In this document: piece by piece, positions 54,104-62,694 of the stretch
Numbering within the stretch: position 1 is the first letter of the stretch
Layout of the letters: each line of letters opens with the position of its first letter
NCBI GenBank assembly: GCA_001661245.1
Contig: KV454016.1
Location: 772,724 to 836,723, forward strand
Length of the DNA stretch: 64,000 nucleotides
From: Pachysolen tannophilus NRRL Y-2460
Lineage: Eukaryota; Ascomycota; Pichiomycetes; Alaninales; Pachysolenaceae
Reading direction: 5' to 3'
Notes under the pieces: generated by a model
Told to the model about the DNA's origin: nothing
Database searches by the model: none
Seen by the model: the letters and a program-made list of their open reading frames with translations, nothing else
Made by a program: the position numbers and the translations under genes

Positions 54104-55603
54104 TTAAAACTTATCTTCAGCGCCTCCCATCTTTTTAACTTCATGATGTAATTCAGCCAAATTATTGGATAATTCCATGAATAAATGGAATTCTTCTTTT
54201 AAAGTTCTAACTATGAGATCTAAACCACCAACATTATTTAAATCAACTAGTCCATTGATAGATATTTTATCCATATTATTCACAGTATTTTCTATTTCTT
54301 GTAAAATTGATTTATATTTTTCGATATTATTTACGAAATCTTCAATTTTAAGGATATAATATTGATTCAAGATATTTGTTGCATTTGCTGATACAGATGA
54401 ATTATATCTACCTTGTTGTTGATTTCCAACTGGACTAGCACCATTACCTGAACCTAATCCATTATTACCTTTTAATAAATCTTGATTTGTCAATTGAAGA
54501 TATAATTTCAATAATCTTTCAACCCAATCGTTAAAAGTTTCCAAATTTTTTGATTTGAAAGAATCTATAAATTTCAAATCACTGCTTAATGCTTGATTCA
54601 CAGAATAGTATTTATTTTCAAGATATTTGATATCTCTAGGTATGCTATCAATAAGTTCTTTATGGTTTGCTTCTTCATTTTTTAAACCTTCAGCAATTTG
54701 CAATTGTAGTTTGATGTACTTATCCAATTCTTCAATCTCTTTTTGATAAGCCTCTGGTAAATCACTTACTCTGGTCAATGAAGTCAATTGAGGAATTTGT
54801 TGTTGCAATTGCTGCTGTTGTTGTTGCTGTTGTTGCTGCTGATTAACATTTCCAAAAAGTCCTCCACCGGTACTGCCAAAATTCGTACCACTGGCACTAT
54901 TATTAGTATTAATGTTGTTATTGTTATTATTACCAAGACCGAAACCTTGGAAAGGGTTTTGTTGAGTGTTATTACTGTTATTATTGCTATTACTAGTGTT
55001 GCCAAGATTGAAAGCACCACCAGACGTACTGTTTCCAAACAAACCACCTCCCGTTTGAGTTTGGGTTTGGCCACCAGTGCCAGTGCCAGTACCAGCACCA
55101 GTTCCAGCTGCAGCGGGCTTCGACATACCAAACCCAAACCCAGACCCAAACCCAGATCCTAAACCGCCTAAACCACCTGAACCACCTGCGGCCCCTAAAC
55201 CGCTCGTGCCAGCCATTGTATTTGTACTTGGGTTATTACCGGTCTTGAGAGAAAATCCACCTGGAGCATTACTACCGCCAAACATACTTCCAGAATTCGT
55301 ATTACCACCACTACCACCACTAGCACTACCACCACCGAAACCTCCAAAACCTCCCGTGCTACCAAACAGATTCTGCCCACTTTGCGAAGAAAACGGATTA
55401 GAAGCCTTTGCCCCAAATCCTTGACCACTAACACCTAAACCGCCATTATTATTACTATTATTATTATTATTAATATTATTATTCAATCCAAAACCAGTCT
55501 GCCCAGAATTTGTATTGGTATTAGTATTCGCGTTATTGTTACTACCAAAACCAAATCCCATCCCACTAGATGCATTTTTCGAAGAAGCCAAACCTCCAAA
55601 CAT
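54104..55603 (-). CDS. NUP49: FG-repeat nucleoporin Nup49
   Basis: Nup49 is a central-channel nucleoporin that forms the Nsp1-Nup49-Nup57 coiled-coil trimer. The protein is 499 aa. The N-terminal half is Gly/Asn-rich FG sequence with FG, GFG and GLFG forms (GGGLFGN twice), ending in a Q run of about 11. The C-terminal coiled-coil domain begins LTSLTRVSDLPEAYQKEIEELDKYI and continues HKELIDSIPRDIKYLE, corresponding to S. cerevisiae Nup49 TRISELPPQIRQEIEQLDQYI and DELIDSIPRDV. The GLFG content and this signature separate it from Nup57. It is divergent from XRN1 across 479 bp. Confidence 0.93.
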   Translation of the reverse strand: MFGGLASSKNASSGMGFGFGSNNNANTNTNTNSGQTGFGLNNNINNNNNSNNNGGLGVSGQGFGAKASNPFSSQSGQNLFGSTGGFGGFGGGSASGGSGGNTNSGSMFGGSNAPGGFSLKTGNNPSTNTMAGTSGLGAAGGSGGLGGLGSGFGSGFGFGMSKPAAAGTGAGTGTGTGGQTQTQTGGGLFGNSTSGGAFNLGNTSNSNNNSNNTQQNPFQGFGLGNNNNNNINTNNSASGTNFGSTGGGLFGNVNQQQQQQQQQQQLQQQIPQLTSLTRVSDLPEAYQKEIEELDKYIKLQLQIAEGLKNEEANHKELIDSIPRDIKYLENKYYSVNQALSSDLKFIDSFKSKNLETFNDWVERLLKLYLQLTNQDLLKGNNGLGSGNGASPVGNQQQGRYNSSVSANATNILNQYYILKIEDFVNNIEKYKSILQEIENTVNNMDKISINGLVDLNNVGGLDLIVRTLKEEFHLFMELSNNLAELHHEVKKMGGAEDKF

Positions 55604-56082
55604 TACTCAAGTTCAAACCAACTAAACACAATTCACACTTCAACAAGAATAATAACCACGTCCTTCCAAATTCAAAACTTCCACACTTATTATCTTATTA
55701 CAATTAATTGTTTTCCACTTGTTTTATCTTGTTTTCACTTTTCACCTTCAACCAAAAATTTTTTTTTTGTTTTTTTCAGATATCAAACATTTTTTGAGTT
55801 TTTTGTTCACGACCTGTTTTTTCTTTCATTGGCGGTTAAAAAATTATTCAACGAAAGCTAGATAATAGATATATATATATAAATATATATATATATATTA
55901 GTTTATTTAAAATTGATAAATTGTTTTCACAAAATCAATCATTAGGTGTGATTTATCTTATTGAGGTAAAAGGAGAATTTGTGTGTTGGTTGTTTTTGGT
56001 TTTTTTTTTTTTTTTTTTATTTTTTTATTGTGCTTTGGAATAAAAGAAATCAAAAGAAAAGAAAAGAAAAAAAGAGAGAAAG
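55604..56082. other. Divergent NUP49/XRN1 promoter region
   Basis: 479 bp, AT-rich, with AT runs near 55869-55899 and poly(T) near 56000-56018. No gene and no motif that I can name with confidence. Confidence 0.6.
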
Positions 56083-59000
56083 ATGGGTATTCCCAAGTTT
56101 TTCAGATTCATTTCAGAGAGATGGCCGTTAATCAGTCAGTTGATTGATGGAACACAGATTCCTCAATTTGATAATTTATATCTTGATATGAACTCTATCT
56201 TGCATAATTGTACTCATTCGAATGATGATGTTTTGTCATCTCCATTAACAGAAGAACAAATGTTTATTGCTATATTTGCATATATAGATCATTTGTTTAA
56301 TACGATAAAGCCGCAAAAGACTTTTTATATGGCTATTGATGGAGTTGCTCCAAGGGCTAAGATGAACCAGCAAAGGGCTAGAAGATTTAGAACTGCGGTT
56401 GCAGCAGAAAAGAATTTAGAAAAAGCTGAGAAAGATGGAATGGTACTTGAAAAAGAAAGTCAATTTGATTCTAATTCTATTACTCCAGGAACAGAATTTA
56501 TGGCAAAATTAACTAAAAATATTAAATTTTTCATTCATCAAAAAATTTCTTCTGATTCAAATTGGCAAAATATTAATGTTATATTAAGTGGTCATGAAGT
56601 TCCAGGTGAAGGTGAACATAAAATTATGGAATATATTACTACTATGAAAGCTCAACCAGATTATAATCTGAATTTACGTCATTGTGTATATGGTTTAGAT
56701 GCAGATTTAATTATTCTTGGACTTGTTACACATGATCCACATTTTGCACTATTAAGAGAAGAAGTTACATTTGGTCGTCAAGCTTCTCAAAAGACAGATG
56801 ATTTATCACAACAAAAATTTTTCTTATTACATCTTTCATTGGTGAGAGAATATTTAGAATTGGAATTTAAAGAATTACAAAGTGAACTTACTTTTGAATA
56901 TGATTTTGAAAAAATCTTGGATGATTTTATTTTAATTACTTATGTTATTGGTAATGATTTCTTACCAAATTTACCAGATTTGCATATAAATAAAGGTGCT
57001 TTCCCATTATTGTTAGAAACTTTTAAACAAGCATTAAGAAAATCAGATGGATATTTGAATGAAAATGGTACTATCAATTTGAAAAGATTAGGTATATGGT
57101 TAGATTTATTATCCAAATTCGAATTAGAAAATTTTGAAAGAGTTGACGTTGATCTTGAATGGTTTAATAAACAATTAGAAAATATTTCTATTGAAGGTCA
57201 AAGGAAAAGAGACAGACAGGGGAAATTATTATTAATTAAACAACAGAAAAAATTGGTTGGTTTAATCAAACCTTGGATTTTGAAAGTTTACTCTACTAAA
57301 TTTTCTGTTCAAGATTATATGGAAGATGATTCTAAAATTCCAACTTTAGAATTACCAGAAGAATTAATTTCTTCATCACAAGTTAATTTGCAGTTCATAA
57401 GACAATTTGCATTAGACATTGGTATAATTATTATTCATAGTAAGACAAATGATACATACACGGCTAAATTGGACGTTGACGGTATGGATCCAAATGAAAC
57501 CAATGATGAATTTGAAAGTAGAGTTGATGAGTTACGTAGAATCATTAAAAGGTATCAAGCAGCAATTATAGTTGAAGACGAAGAAGTCTTTGAAGAACAA
57601 AAAGATATTTATAATCAAAAATTCATTAAATGGAAGGATGAATATTATAAAGAGAAATTAGGTTTTAGTATTGATGATGAAGAAGAAATGAAAAAATTAA
57701 CGGAAAACTATGTTGAAGGTTTACAGTGGGTTTTGTATTATTATTACAGAGGTTGTCCATCATGGTCTTGGTATTACAAATATCATTATGCTCCGAGAAT
57801 TTCTGATGTTAAATTAGGATTGAACGTTTTGATAAATTTCAACAAAGGTACTCCATTTAAACCTTTCCAACAATTAATGGCCGTGCTACCAGCAAGATCT
57901 CGTACTTTGATACCTGTTTGTTACCGTTCTCTCATGACAGATGAACATTCACCAATTATAGATTTTTATCCTGACGATGTTGAAATTGATAAGAACGGTA
58001 AGACGGCAGAATGGGAAGCTGTTGTTAAATTATCATTTGTAGATGAAAAGAGATTGATTGACGCTATGGCAACATATGACCTCAAACTAACAGCAGAAGA
58101 AAGAGAGAGGAACAGTTTTGGTAAAGATTTAATTTTCCAATTCAATCCTCAAGCAGATAATGTACTTCATTCCCCTGCTCCTTCTCTTATTCAAGATTTA
58201 TCTCACGATCATTGTTACGAAGAAGTTTTTACTTTGCCTTCAATGAATGGTTTAGATTTCAAATTTGGATTATGTGAAGGTGTCTTGTTGGGTAAAAATG
58301 CATTGGCAGGTTTTCCAACTTTACAAACAATTCCATTTAAATCTGAATTAGCAGCAGAAGGAATTGTTGTATTTAACCAACCTTCTAGATCAAAATCAAT
58401 GATCTTGACTTTGGAAAATCCTTATCAAGGATTAACTGTTGAACAATTTGCCAGAGAAAATATTGGTGAAGTTGTTTATACCAGATGGCCATATTTAAGA
58501 GAGGCCAAGGTTGTGAATGTTTGTGATAATTTGATGAGGTATGAAAAGTTGAAAGGAAACAACAAGTCATCCAAATCGTTCATTGCTACACCTTTAGAAC
58601 ATTTTGAAAGAGATGATTTTGAAAAAACCTGTGCTAGTATTTACAATGCTTACCATAAGACTAAAGGTGTTGTCATAACTAATGGCGACGAGGAGAATTC
58701 TAATAGAAATAAGTCACGTTCTCCGATCGAAGGTTTAGTTTATGTAAAACCGGTTACTGGTTTGATTCGTAATAAGAAAGGTGCGTACGTCAAGACTTTT
58801 AGCGATCAAGTTGAAATTTATCCGGTTCAATTGGTGGTTGAAGATGTTGTTAATAAGGACATTAGATTCAAAGAAAGACCGCCATTACCTATCAATGAAG
58901 AATTCCCAGTTGATACAGATGTCGTATTTTTGGGATCATTTGCATATGGATGTCCAGCCAAAGTAATTGGTTATTCTTCTGATAGTACTTTATCAGTAAA

Positions 59001-60717
59001 GGCTTCTAAAATTTCAAAAGTGAAAGAACCAAATTTTGGTGTAGAACAAGCAAAAATTGAAAATGAAACTATAAAATATTATTCATCAAGGGAAGTTTGC
59101 AGAATTTTGAAAATTTCGCCTTTATTTTTATCGAAAATTACATCAAGCTATATGGTTGAAAATCTTGATGGTAGAAGGGTTAACATTGGTTTAGAATTAA
59201 AATTTGAAGCAAAGAAGTTGAAAGTATTAGGTTACACAAAACGTAATGAAAGAGGTTGGGAATATAGTGCATTAGCAATCGGTTTCCTTCAAGAGTATAT
59301 GGCAAAATTTTCAAAATTATTTTCTTCATTAGCTGGGTTAGGTTCATCCAGCTCTATCCCTAATATTTCACAACTTTTCAGATCGAACGATCCAGAAACT
59401 TTGAGGGAAAAATTGAAGGAAGTTACAAGTTATTTGAAAGAGCGTAAATCGCAATTGATTGCAGTCTCATTAGAGTCCGAATCGTTATCTAGAATCAGTA
59501 TTGCTAAGATTGAAGAAAAAATTGAAAGATATGTTCAATCACCTCCAGACTTTGAAGCTAAAGGTATTAAAGGTATTCCAAGAACTGCTGTTTTGGATCC
59601 TTCATCTTCGTTTCAACTTTTGAGTAAACAATTTTTCAAATTAGGTGATCGCGTTGTTTATGTTCAATCTTCCGGTAAAGTTCCTGTCTTCTCTAAAGGT
59701 ACTGTAGTGGGTATCAGATCTTTAGGTACAAAGGTTTCTTTACAGGTTATTTTTGACTACTCAGTAATTAGCGGAAACACTTTAGAAGGAAGATTGAAAA
59801 CCCACAGGGGTATGAGTGTTGATTCTAGTGTTTTGTTAAATTTAACTAATAGACAATTGGTTTATCATTCCGAGGCTTCGCTGAAGCGTGAAACAGGTAA
59901 GAATACAGGTGGAAGCACTCCGGAAGCTATTGCTAAAGCAAAGGAAAAGGCTAGATTACGCAGAGAAAAAATTCAAGCCGAAAAACAAAAGCAAGAACAA
60001 GGTAAACAAGAATTGTTATCGCTTATTAAGGGAGACAAACTGTCTTCTAAGAAGAAAGAAGAAAAAGAAAAAGAGCTCCTGCAAGAGCAACAGCAGAGAG
60101 CAAGAGAAGAAAAACTGCAAGAAGCTTCTATTCGTCATGATAACAAAGCCGTTAACAATATTTACTCATCAATTATGGGTGGTATGCTAGGTACAGCTAC
60201 TGCTCCGACTCATCCACATAATTTTTATGTGCCACCAGTTGTTGATGGTCAAATTCAAGGTTTCCCTCAACCACCACTGCAGGCACCTCAAGCGTTTAAT
60301 CCTCAACATGTTCCATTACAGCCACAGCCGCAGCCACAGCAACAACAACAACAATATGATGTCAATGAAAAGGCATCAAATGAGTTAAAATCATTGTTAC
60401 AAAGTGGTAATAGATCGAATATTAACAGGAACAATAACGGTAGCGGCTACAAGAAACAAAACAGTCAAAATAACCAAACTAACGGAAATACTTATCGTGA
60501 CAATGACCATAAGAGTTCAAGAGGAAGCTCTAACAGCAGTCAAAGAGGAGGTCACAGTGGTCATTCTCATGGCCACGCTAGGGGAGGTGCTCGAGGAGGT
60601 TTTAGAGGGGGTAAAAAAACTAACGAAAGCACTAGAGGCCAACACCCATCTTCAAAGAGCACAAACATTAAAACTGTTCCTCCTCCAGCTCCATTATCAA
60701 CAGAAAAAGCTAAATGA
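56083..60717 (+). CDS. XRN1: 5'-3' exoribonuclease Xrn1
   Basis: Xrn1 degrades decapped mRNA in the cytoplasm and P-bodies. The protein is 1544 aa (1528 in S. cerevisiae). The N-terminus MGIPKFFRFISERWPLISQLI starts the nuclease domain. Active-site acidic clusters are visible in LYLDMNSILHNCTH, MAIDGVAPRAKMNQQRARRF, GHEVPGEGEHKIMEYI, YGLDADLIILGL and DDFILITYVIGNDFLPNLPDLHI. The second conserved region has GLQWVLYYYYRGCPSWSWYYKYHYAPRISD. The PAZ/KOW/winged-helix/SH3-like regions follow to about 1260. The tail is Lys/Glu-rich, then Gln/Pro- and Asn-rich, ending with an RGG-like segment (GARGGFRGG). A CTG codon at residue 196 lies where S. cerevisiae has Gln (DFNQNTRHC), consistent with Ser. 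Confidence 0.98.
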   Translation: MGIPKFFRFISERWPLISQLIDGTQIPQFDNLYLDMNSILHNCTHSNDDVLSSPLTEEQMFIAIFAYIDHLFNTIKPQKTFYMAIDGVAPRAKMNQQRARRFRTAVAAEKNLEKAEKDGMVLEKESQFDSNSITPGTEFMAKLTKNIKFFIHQKISSDSNWQNINVILSGHEVPGEGEHKIMEYITTMKAQPDYNLNLRHCVYGLDADLIILGLVTHDPHFALLREEVTFGRQASQKTDDLSQQKFFLLHLSLVREYLELEFKELQSELTFEYDFEKILDDFILITYVIGNDFLPNLPDLHINKGAFPLLLETFKQALRKSDGYLNENGTINLKRLGIWLDLLSKFELENFERVDVDLEWFNKQLENISIEGQRKRDRQGKLLLIKQQKKLVGLIKPWILKVYSTKFSVQDYMEDDSKIPTLELPEELISSSQVNLQFIRQFALDIGIIIIHSKTNDTYTAKLDVDGMDPNETNDEFESRVDELRRIIKRYQAAIIVEDEEVFEEQKDIYNQKFIKWKDEYYKEKLGFSIDDEEEMKKLTENYVEGLQWVLYYYYRGCPSWSWYYKYHYAPRISDVKLGLNVLINFNKGTPFKPFQQLMAVLPARSRTLIPVCYRSLMTDEHSPIIDFYPDDVEIDKNGKTAEWEAVVKLSFVDEKRLIDAMATYDLKLTAEERERNSFGKDLIFQFNPQADNVLHSPAPSLIQDLSHDHCYEEVFTLPSMNGLDFKFGLCEGVLLGKNALAGFPTLQTIPFKSELAAEGIVVFNQPSRSKSMILTLENPYQGLTVEQFARENIGEVVYTRWPYLREAKVVNVCDNLMRYEKLKGNNKSSKSFIATPLEHFERDDFEKTCASIYNAYHKTKGVVITNGDEENSNRNKSRSPIEGLVYVKPVTGLIRNKKGAYVKTFSDQVEIYPVQLVVEDVVNKDIRFKERPPLPINEEFPVDTDVVFLGSFAYGCPAKVIGYSSDSTLSVKASKISKVKEPNFGVEQAKIENETIKYYSSREVCRILKISPLFLSKITSSYMVENLDGRRVNIGLELKFEAKKLKVLGYTKRNERGWEYSALAIGFLQEYMAKFSKLFSSLAGLGSSSSIPNISQLFRSNDPETLREKLKEVTSYLKERKSQLIAVSLESESLSRISIAKIEEKIERYVQSPPDFEAKGIKGIPRTAVLDPSSSFQLLSKQFFKLGDRVVYVQSSGKVPVFSKGTVVGIRSLGTKVSLQVIFDYSVISGNTLEGRLKTHRGMSVDSSVLLNLTNRQLVYHSEASLKRETGKNTGGSTPEAIAKAKEKARLRREKIQAEKQKQEQGKQELLSLIKGDKLSSKKKEEKEKELLQEQQQRAREEKLQEASIRHDNKAVNNIYSSIMGGMLGTATAPTHPHNFYVPPVVDGQIQGFPQPPLQAPQAFNPQHVPLQPQPQPQQQQQQYDVNEKASNELKSLLQSGNRSNINRNNNGSGYKKQNSQNNQTNGNTYRDNDHKSSRGSSNSSQRGGHSGHSHGHARGGARGGFRGGKKTNESTRGQHPSSKSTNIKTVPPPAPLSTEKAK

Positions 60718-61071
60718 ATGAATAAACAATTATTTTGTGTAATTTTTTCCATCCGCCCTTCCTCCCTTCTACTATTTTTTTTTTCCTCTCTTTTAGTTTC
60801 TTTTATTTTCAATAGTAATTTATGTTTCTTAGTTTGAATTAGTTAGCTTTAGTTTTATTTTTGTATTTTAAAAGAGTTTTTATTATATAGTTCTTGGTTG
60901 TAATTTTTAAAAAAATATCAATTTTCCATCCATTTCAACTAGGGTATTTTCTTTTTTTTTTACTTTTTTTTTTAATTGTACACTATTTTAAAAAATACAT
61001 CATCATCACCTTAAAATTAGAATTGAAATTAAAATTATATTCATAGTTAGTTGCCTCATTTTAATTAGAAT
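60718..61071. other. XRN1-BUD13 intergenic region
   Basis: 354 bp of T-rich sequence with poly(T) near 60952-60973. No gene. Confidence 0.65.
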
Positions 61072-62076
61072 ATGTCATCTTCTCTAGCTGATTATTTAGC
61101 TAAAAACTATCTAGGGACGGATTCCAAGAAAAAGAGAAAGACGCATAGGGATAAAGAATCTAGAGATGAAAAGAAGTTAGCAGATACAACGATAATTACC
61201 ACTGAAGATAGAGCACCAATAAATAATATTCATAATAATTTACAAGAGGAAGAATCACAAGTGATATCTGGTGTGGTTGATAATGATGGTGATGAAGATG
61301 AAGATGAAGAGGGGCCTTTAAAGATAAAGTCCAGAAAGATTGTTAAAAAAAATTTAGGATGGAAAAAAGTTAAAAGTGGTGATGATCACGATAATAAGAT
61401 TATAAGACCAAAAGCTGATGTTACAACTGAAATTTCAGAAAAGGCAAAACCAAAACTAGAGTCTGGTGCACTGGCTGGCTTACATACGGGTCTGGAGGTT
61501 TCTGAGGCAATTAGATTGAAGCAAGATCAAGAGTACAATCAGTATTTGGAAACTCTTGGAGACGTTGATCATAATAATGAGGAAACAATACATAGAGATG
61601 CAAAAGGTAATATTATAGATATAAAAAAATTAAAGGAATTGAGGAAACAAGAGATTTCAGTTAAAAGAGCAAAATTATTAGAAGAACAAGAACAAATTAA
61701 ATCATTAAACAAAGATTTATTAAAAGATTTAGATCAAAGACAAGAATTTGAAAAATTACAAAAATTAAAATCGATGAATGTATACAAAGACGATTTGGAA
61801 TTGAACTTGAAGCAAACCTCGCAGTTACGAACAGATGACCCATTGTTAATGTATGATGAAACCAAGCTGAAAGAATTACAAAAAGGAAGATATAGATCAA
61901 GAACAGGTAGAAAATTGTATAAGCATCCGTACCCTGAAAACAGGTTCAACATTGCACCCGGTTGGAGATGGGATGGTATCGACAGATCCAATGGATTTGA
62001 GAGAAAGTGGTTTGACAAGCAGTCTGAAATAAATACCAAGAAAATACTAAACTATACAATGCAAGAAGACTACTAG
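61072..62076 (+). CDS. BUD13: Bud13, RES complex pre-mRNA retention and splicing factor
   Basis: Bud13 forms the RES complex with Snu17 and Pml1 and promotes splicing and nuclear retention of pre-mRNA. The protein is 334 aa (266 in S. cerevisiae). It begins SSLADYLAKNYLG followed by a basic stretch, as in the family. The middle has SGALAGLHTGLEVSEAI, corresponding to the SGA-x-AGLQT segment. The C-terminal signature contains HRDAKGNIIDIKKL, DDPLLMYDE and the hallmark YPENRFNIAPGWRWDGIDRSNGFERKW. CTG codons 134 and 141 fall at variable or small residues of the AGLQT segment, so Ser fits better than Leu. Confidence 0.95.
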   Translation: MSSSLADYLAKNYLGTDSKKKRKTHRDKESRDEKKLADTTIITTEDRAPINNIHNNLQEEESQVISGVVDNDGDEDEDEEGPLKIKSRKIVKKNLGWKKVKSGDDHDNKIIRPKADVTTEISEKAKPKLESGALAGLHTGLEVSEAIRLKQDQEYNQYLETLGDVDHNNEETIHRDAKGNIIDIKKLKELRKQEISVKRAKLLEEQEQIKSLNKDLLKDLDQRQEFEKLQKLKSMNVYKDDLELNLKQTSQLRTDDPLLMYDETKLKELQKGRYRSRTGRKLYKHPYPENRFNIAPGWRWDGIDRSNGFERKWFDKQSEINTKKILNYTMQEDY

Positions 62077-62223
62077 AAATTGTATTATGCAAAAATTTTT
62101 ATAAAATCATTAATTAATTTAAAAAGAGGTACCAATTTTTAACAAATACATACATACATACATAAATCGATAAAACTATTAAACAAACCTCATCTCAGAT
62201 TAACGACTCATCTCACTTACAGG

Positions 62224-62251
62224 TCTTCTTCTTCTTCTTCTTCTTCTTCTT
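62224..62251. repeat. (TCT)9 microsatellite
   Basis: Trinucleotide run in the promoter of the SWI4-like gene, followed by a few imperfect units. Confidence 0.9.
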
Positions 62252-62289
62252 CCTCTTCATCTCCTAATATTTCTTCCACCAAAAATTTC

Positions 62290-62317
62290 ACGCGTAAATC
62301 ACTATTTCCTAATTCGG
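62290..62317 (+). promoter_or_regulatory. MCB box plus Mcm1/ECB-like box
   Basis: ACGCGT (62290-62295) lies 12 bp from TTTCCTAATTCGGATTA (62305-62321), whose core CCTAATTCGG fits the Mcm1 consensus CCYWWWNNRG and whose TTTCCTAA half matches one half of the early cell-cycle box. S. cerevisiae SWI4 is controlled by ECB and MCB-type elements. About 380-400 bp upstream of the start codon. Confidence 0.5.
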
Positions 62318-62694
62318 ATTAAATTGAGTTTTCCAAAATTTCTTCTTGCATGATTTTGTAATATAAGTAATACTTTGTTTCCTACTATTCTTCTTCTTTT
62401 GATAGGTAATTGAGAATTTAAATTAGAAAGAAATTAATTTAGAAAATTGTTCTATTTTGTGTGTGGTCTATTAATTGCTAATCTGATAAGTTAATTTTAG
62501 AAAAGAGAAACAAGAATAGTGATACTTAATTTCAGTTCCACATTGTATTTCTTTTTTTTTTTCTTTCTTTTTTTTTTTTTTTTTTTTTTTGAGGACATTT
62601 ATATATATCTCGAGTAGCGGTATTAAAGATTTTTAAGTCTTCAAATAGAGTACCATTCAAAGAAAGAAACAGAATTCGGAAAGATACTTTGAAT

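Larger units (their letters stand above)
62077..62694. promoter_or_regulatory. BUD13 3' end and SWI4-like promoter
   Basis: 618 bp without a gene. Contains a TCT microsatellite (62224-62251), an MCB element ACGCGT (62290-62295), a Mcm1-type CCTAATTCGG box (62308-62317) and a 23-nt poly(T) (62568-62590). Confidence 0.7.

Noticed and set aside
54788-55424. Long plus-strand frames opposite NUP49
   Set aside because: Products of the Gly/Asn-rich repeats read in other frames; the NUP49 frame has the family coiled-coil domain.
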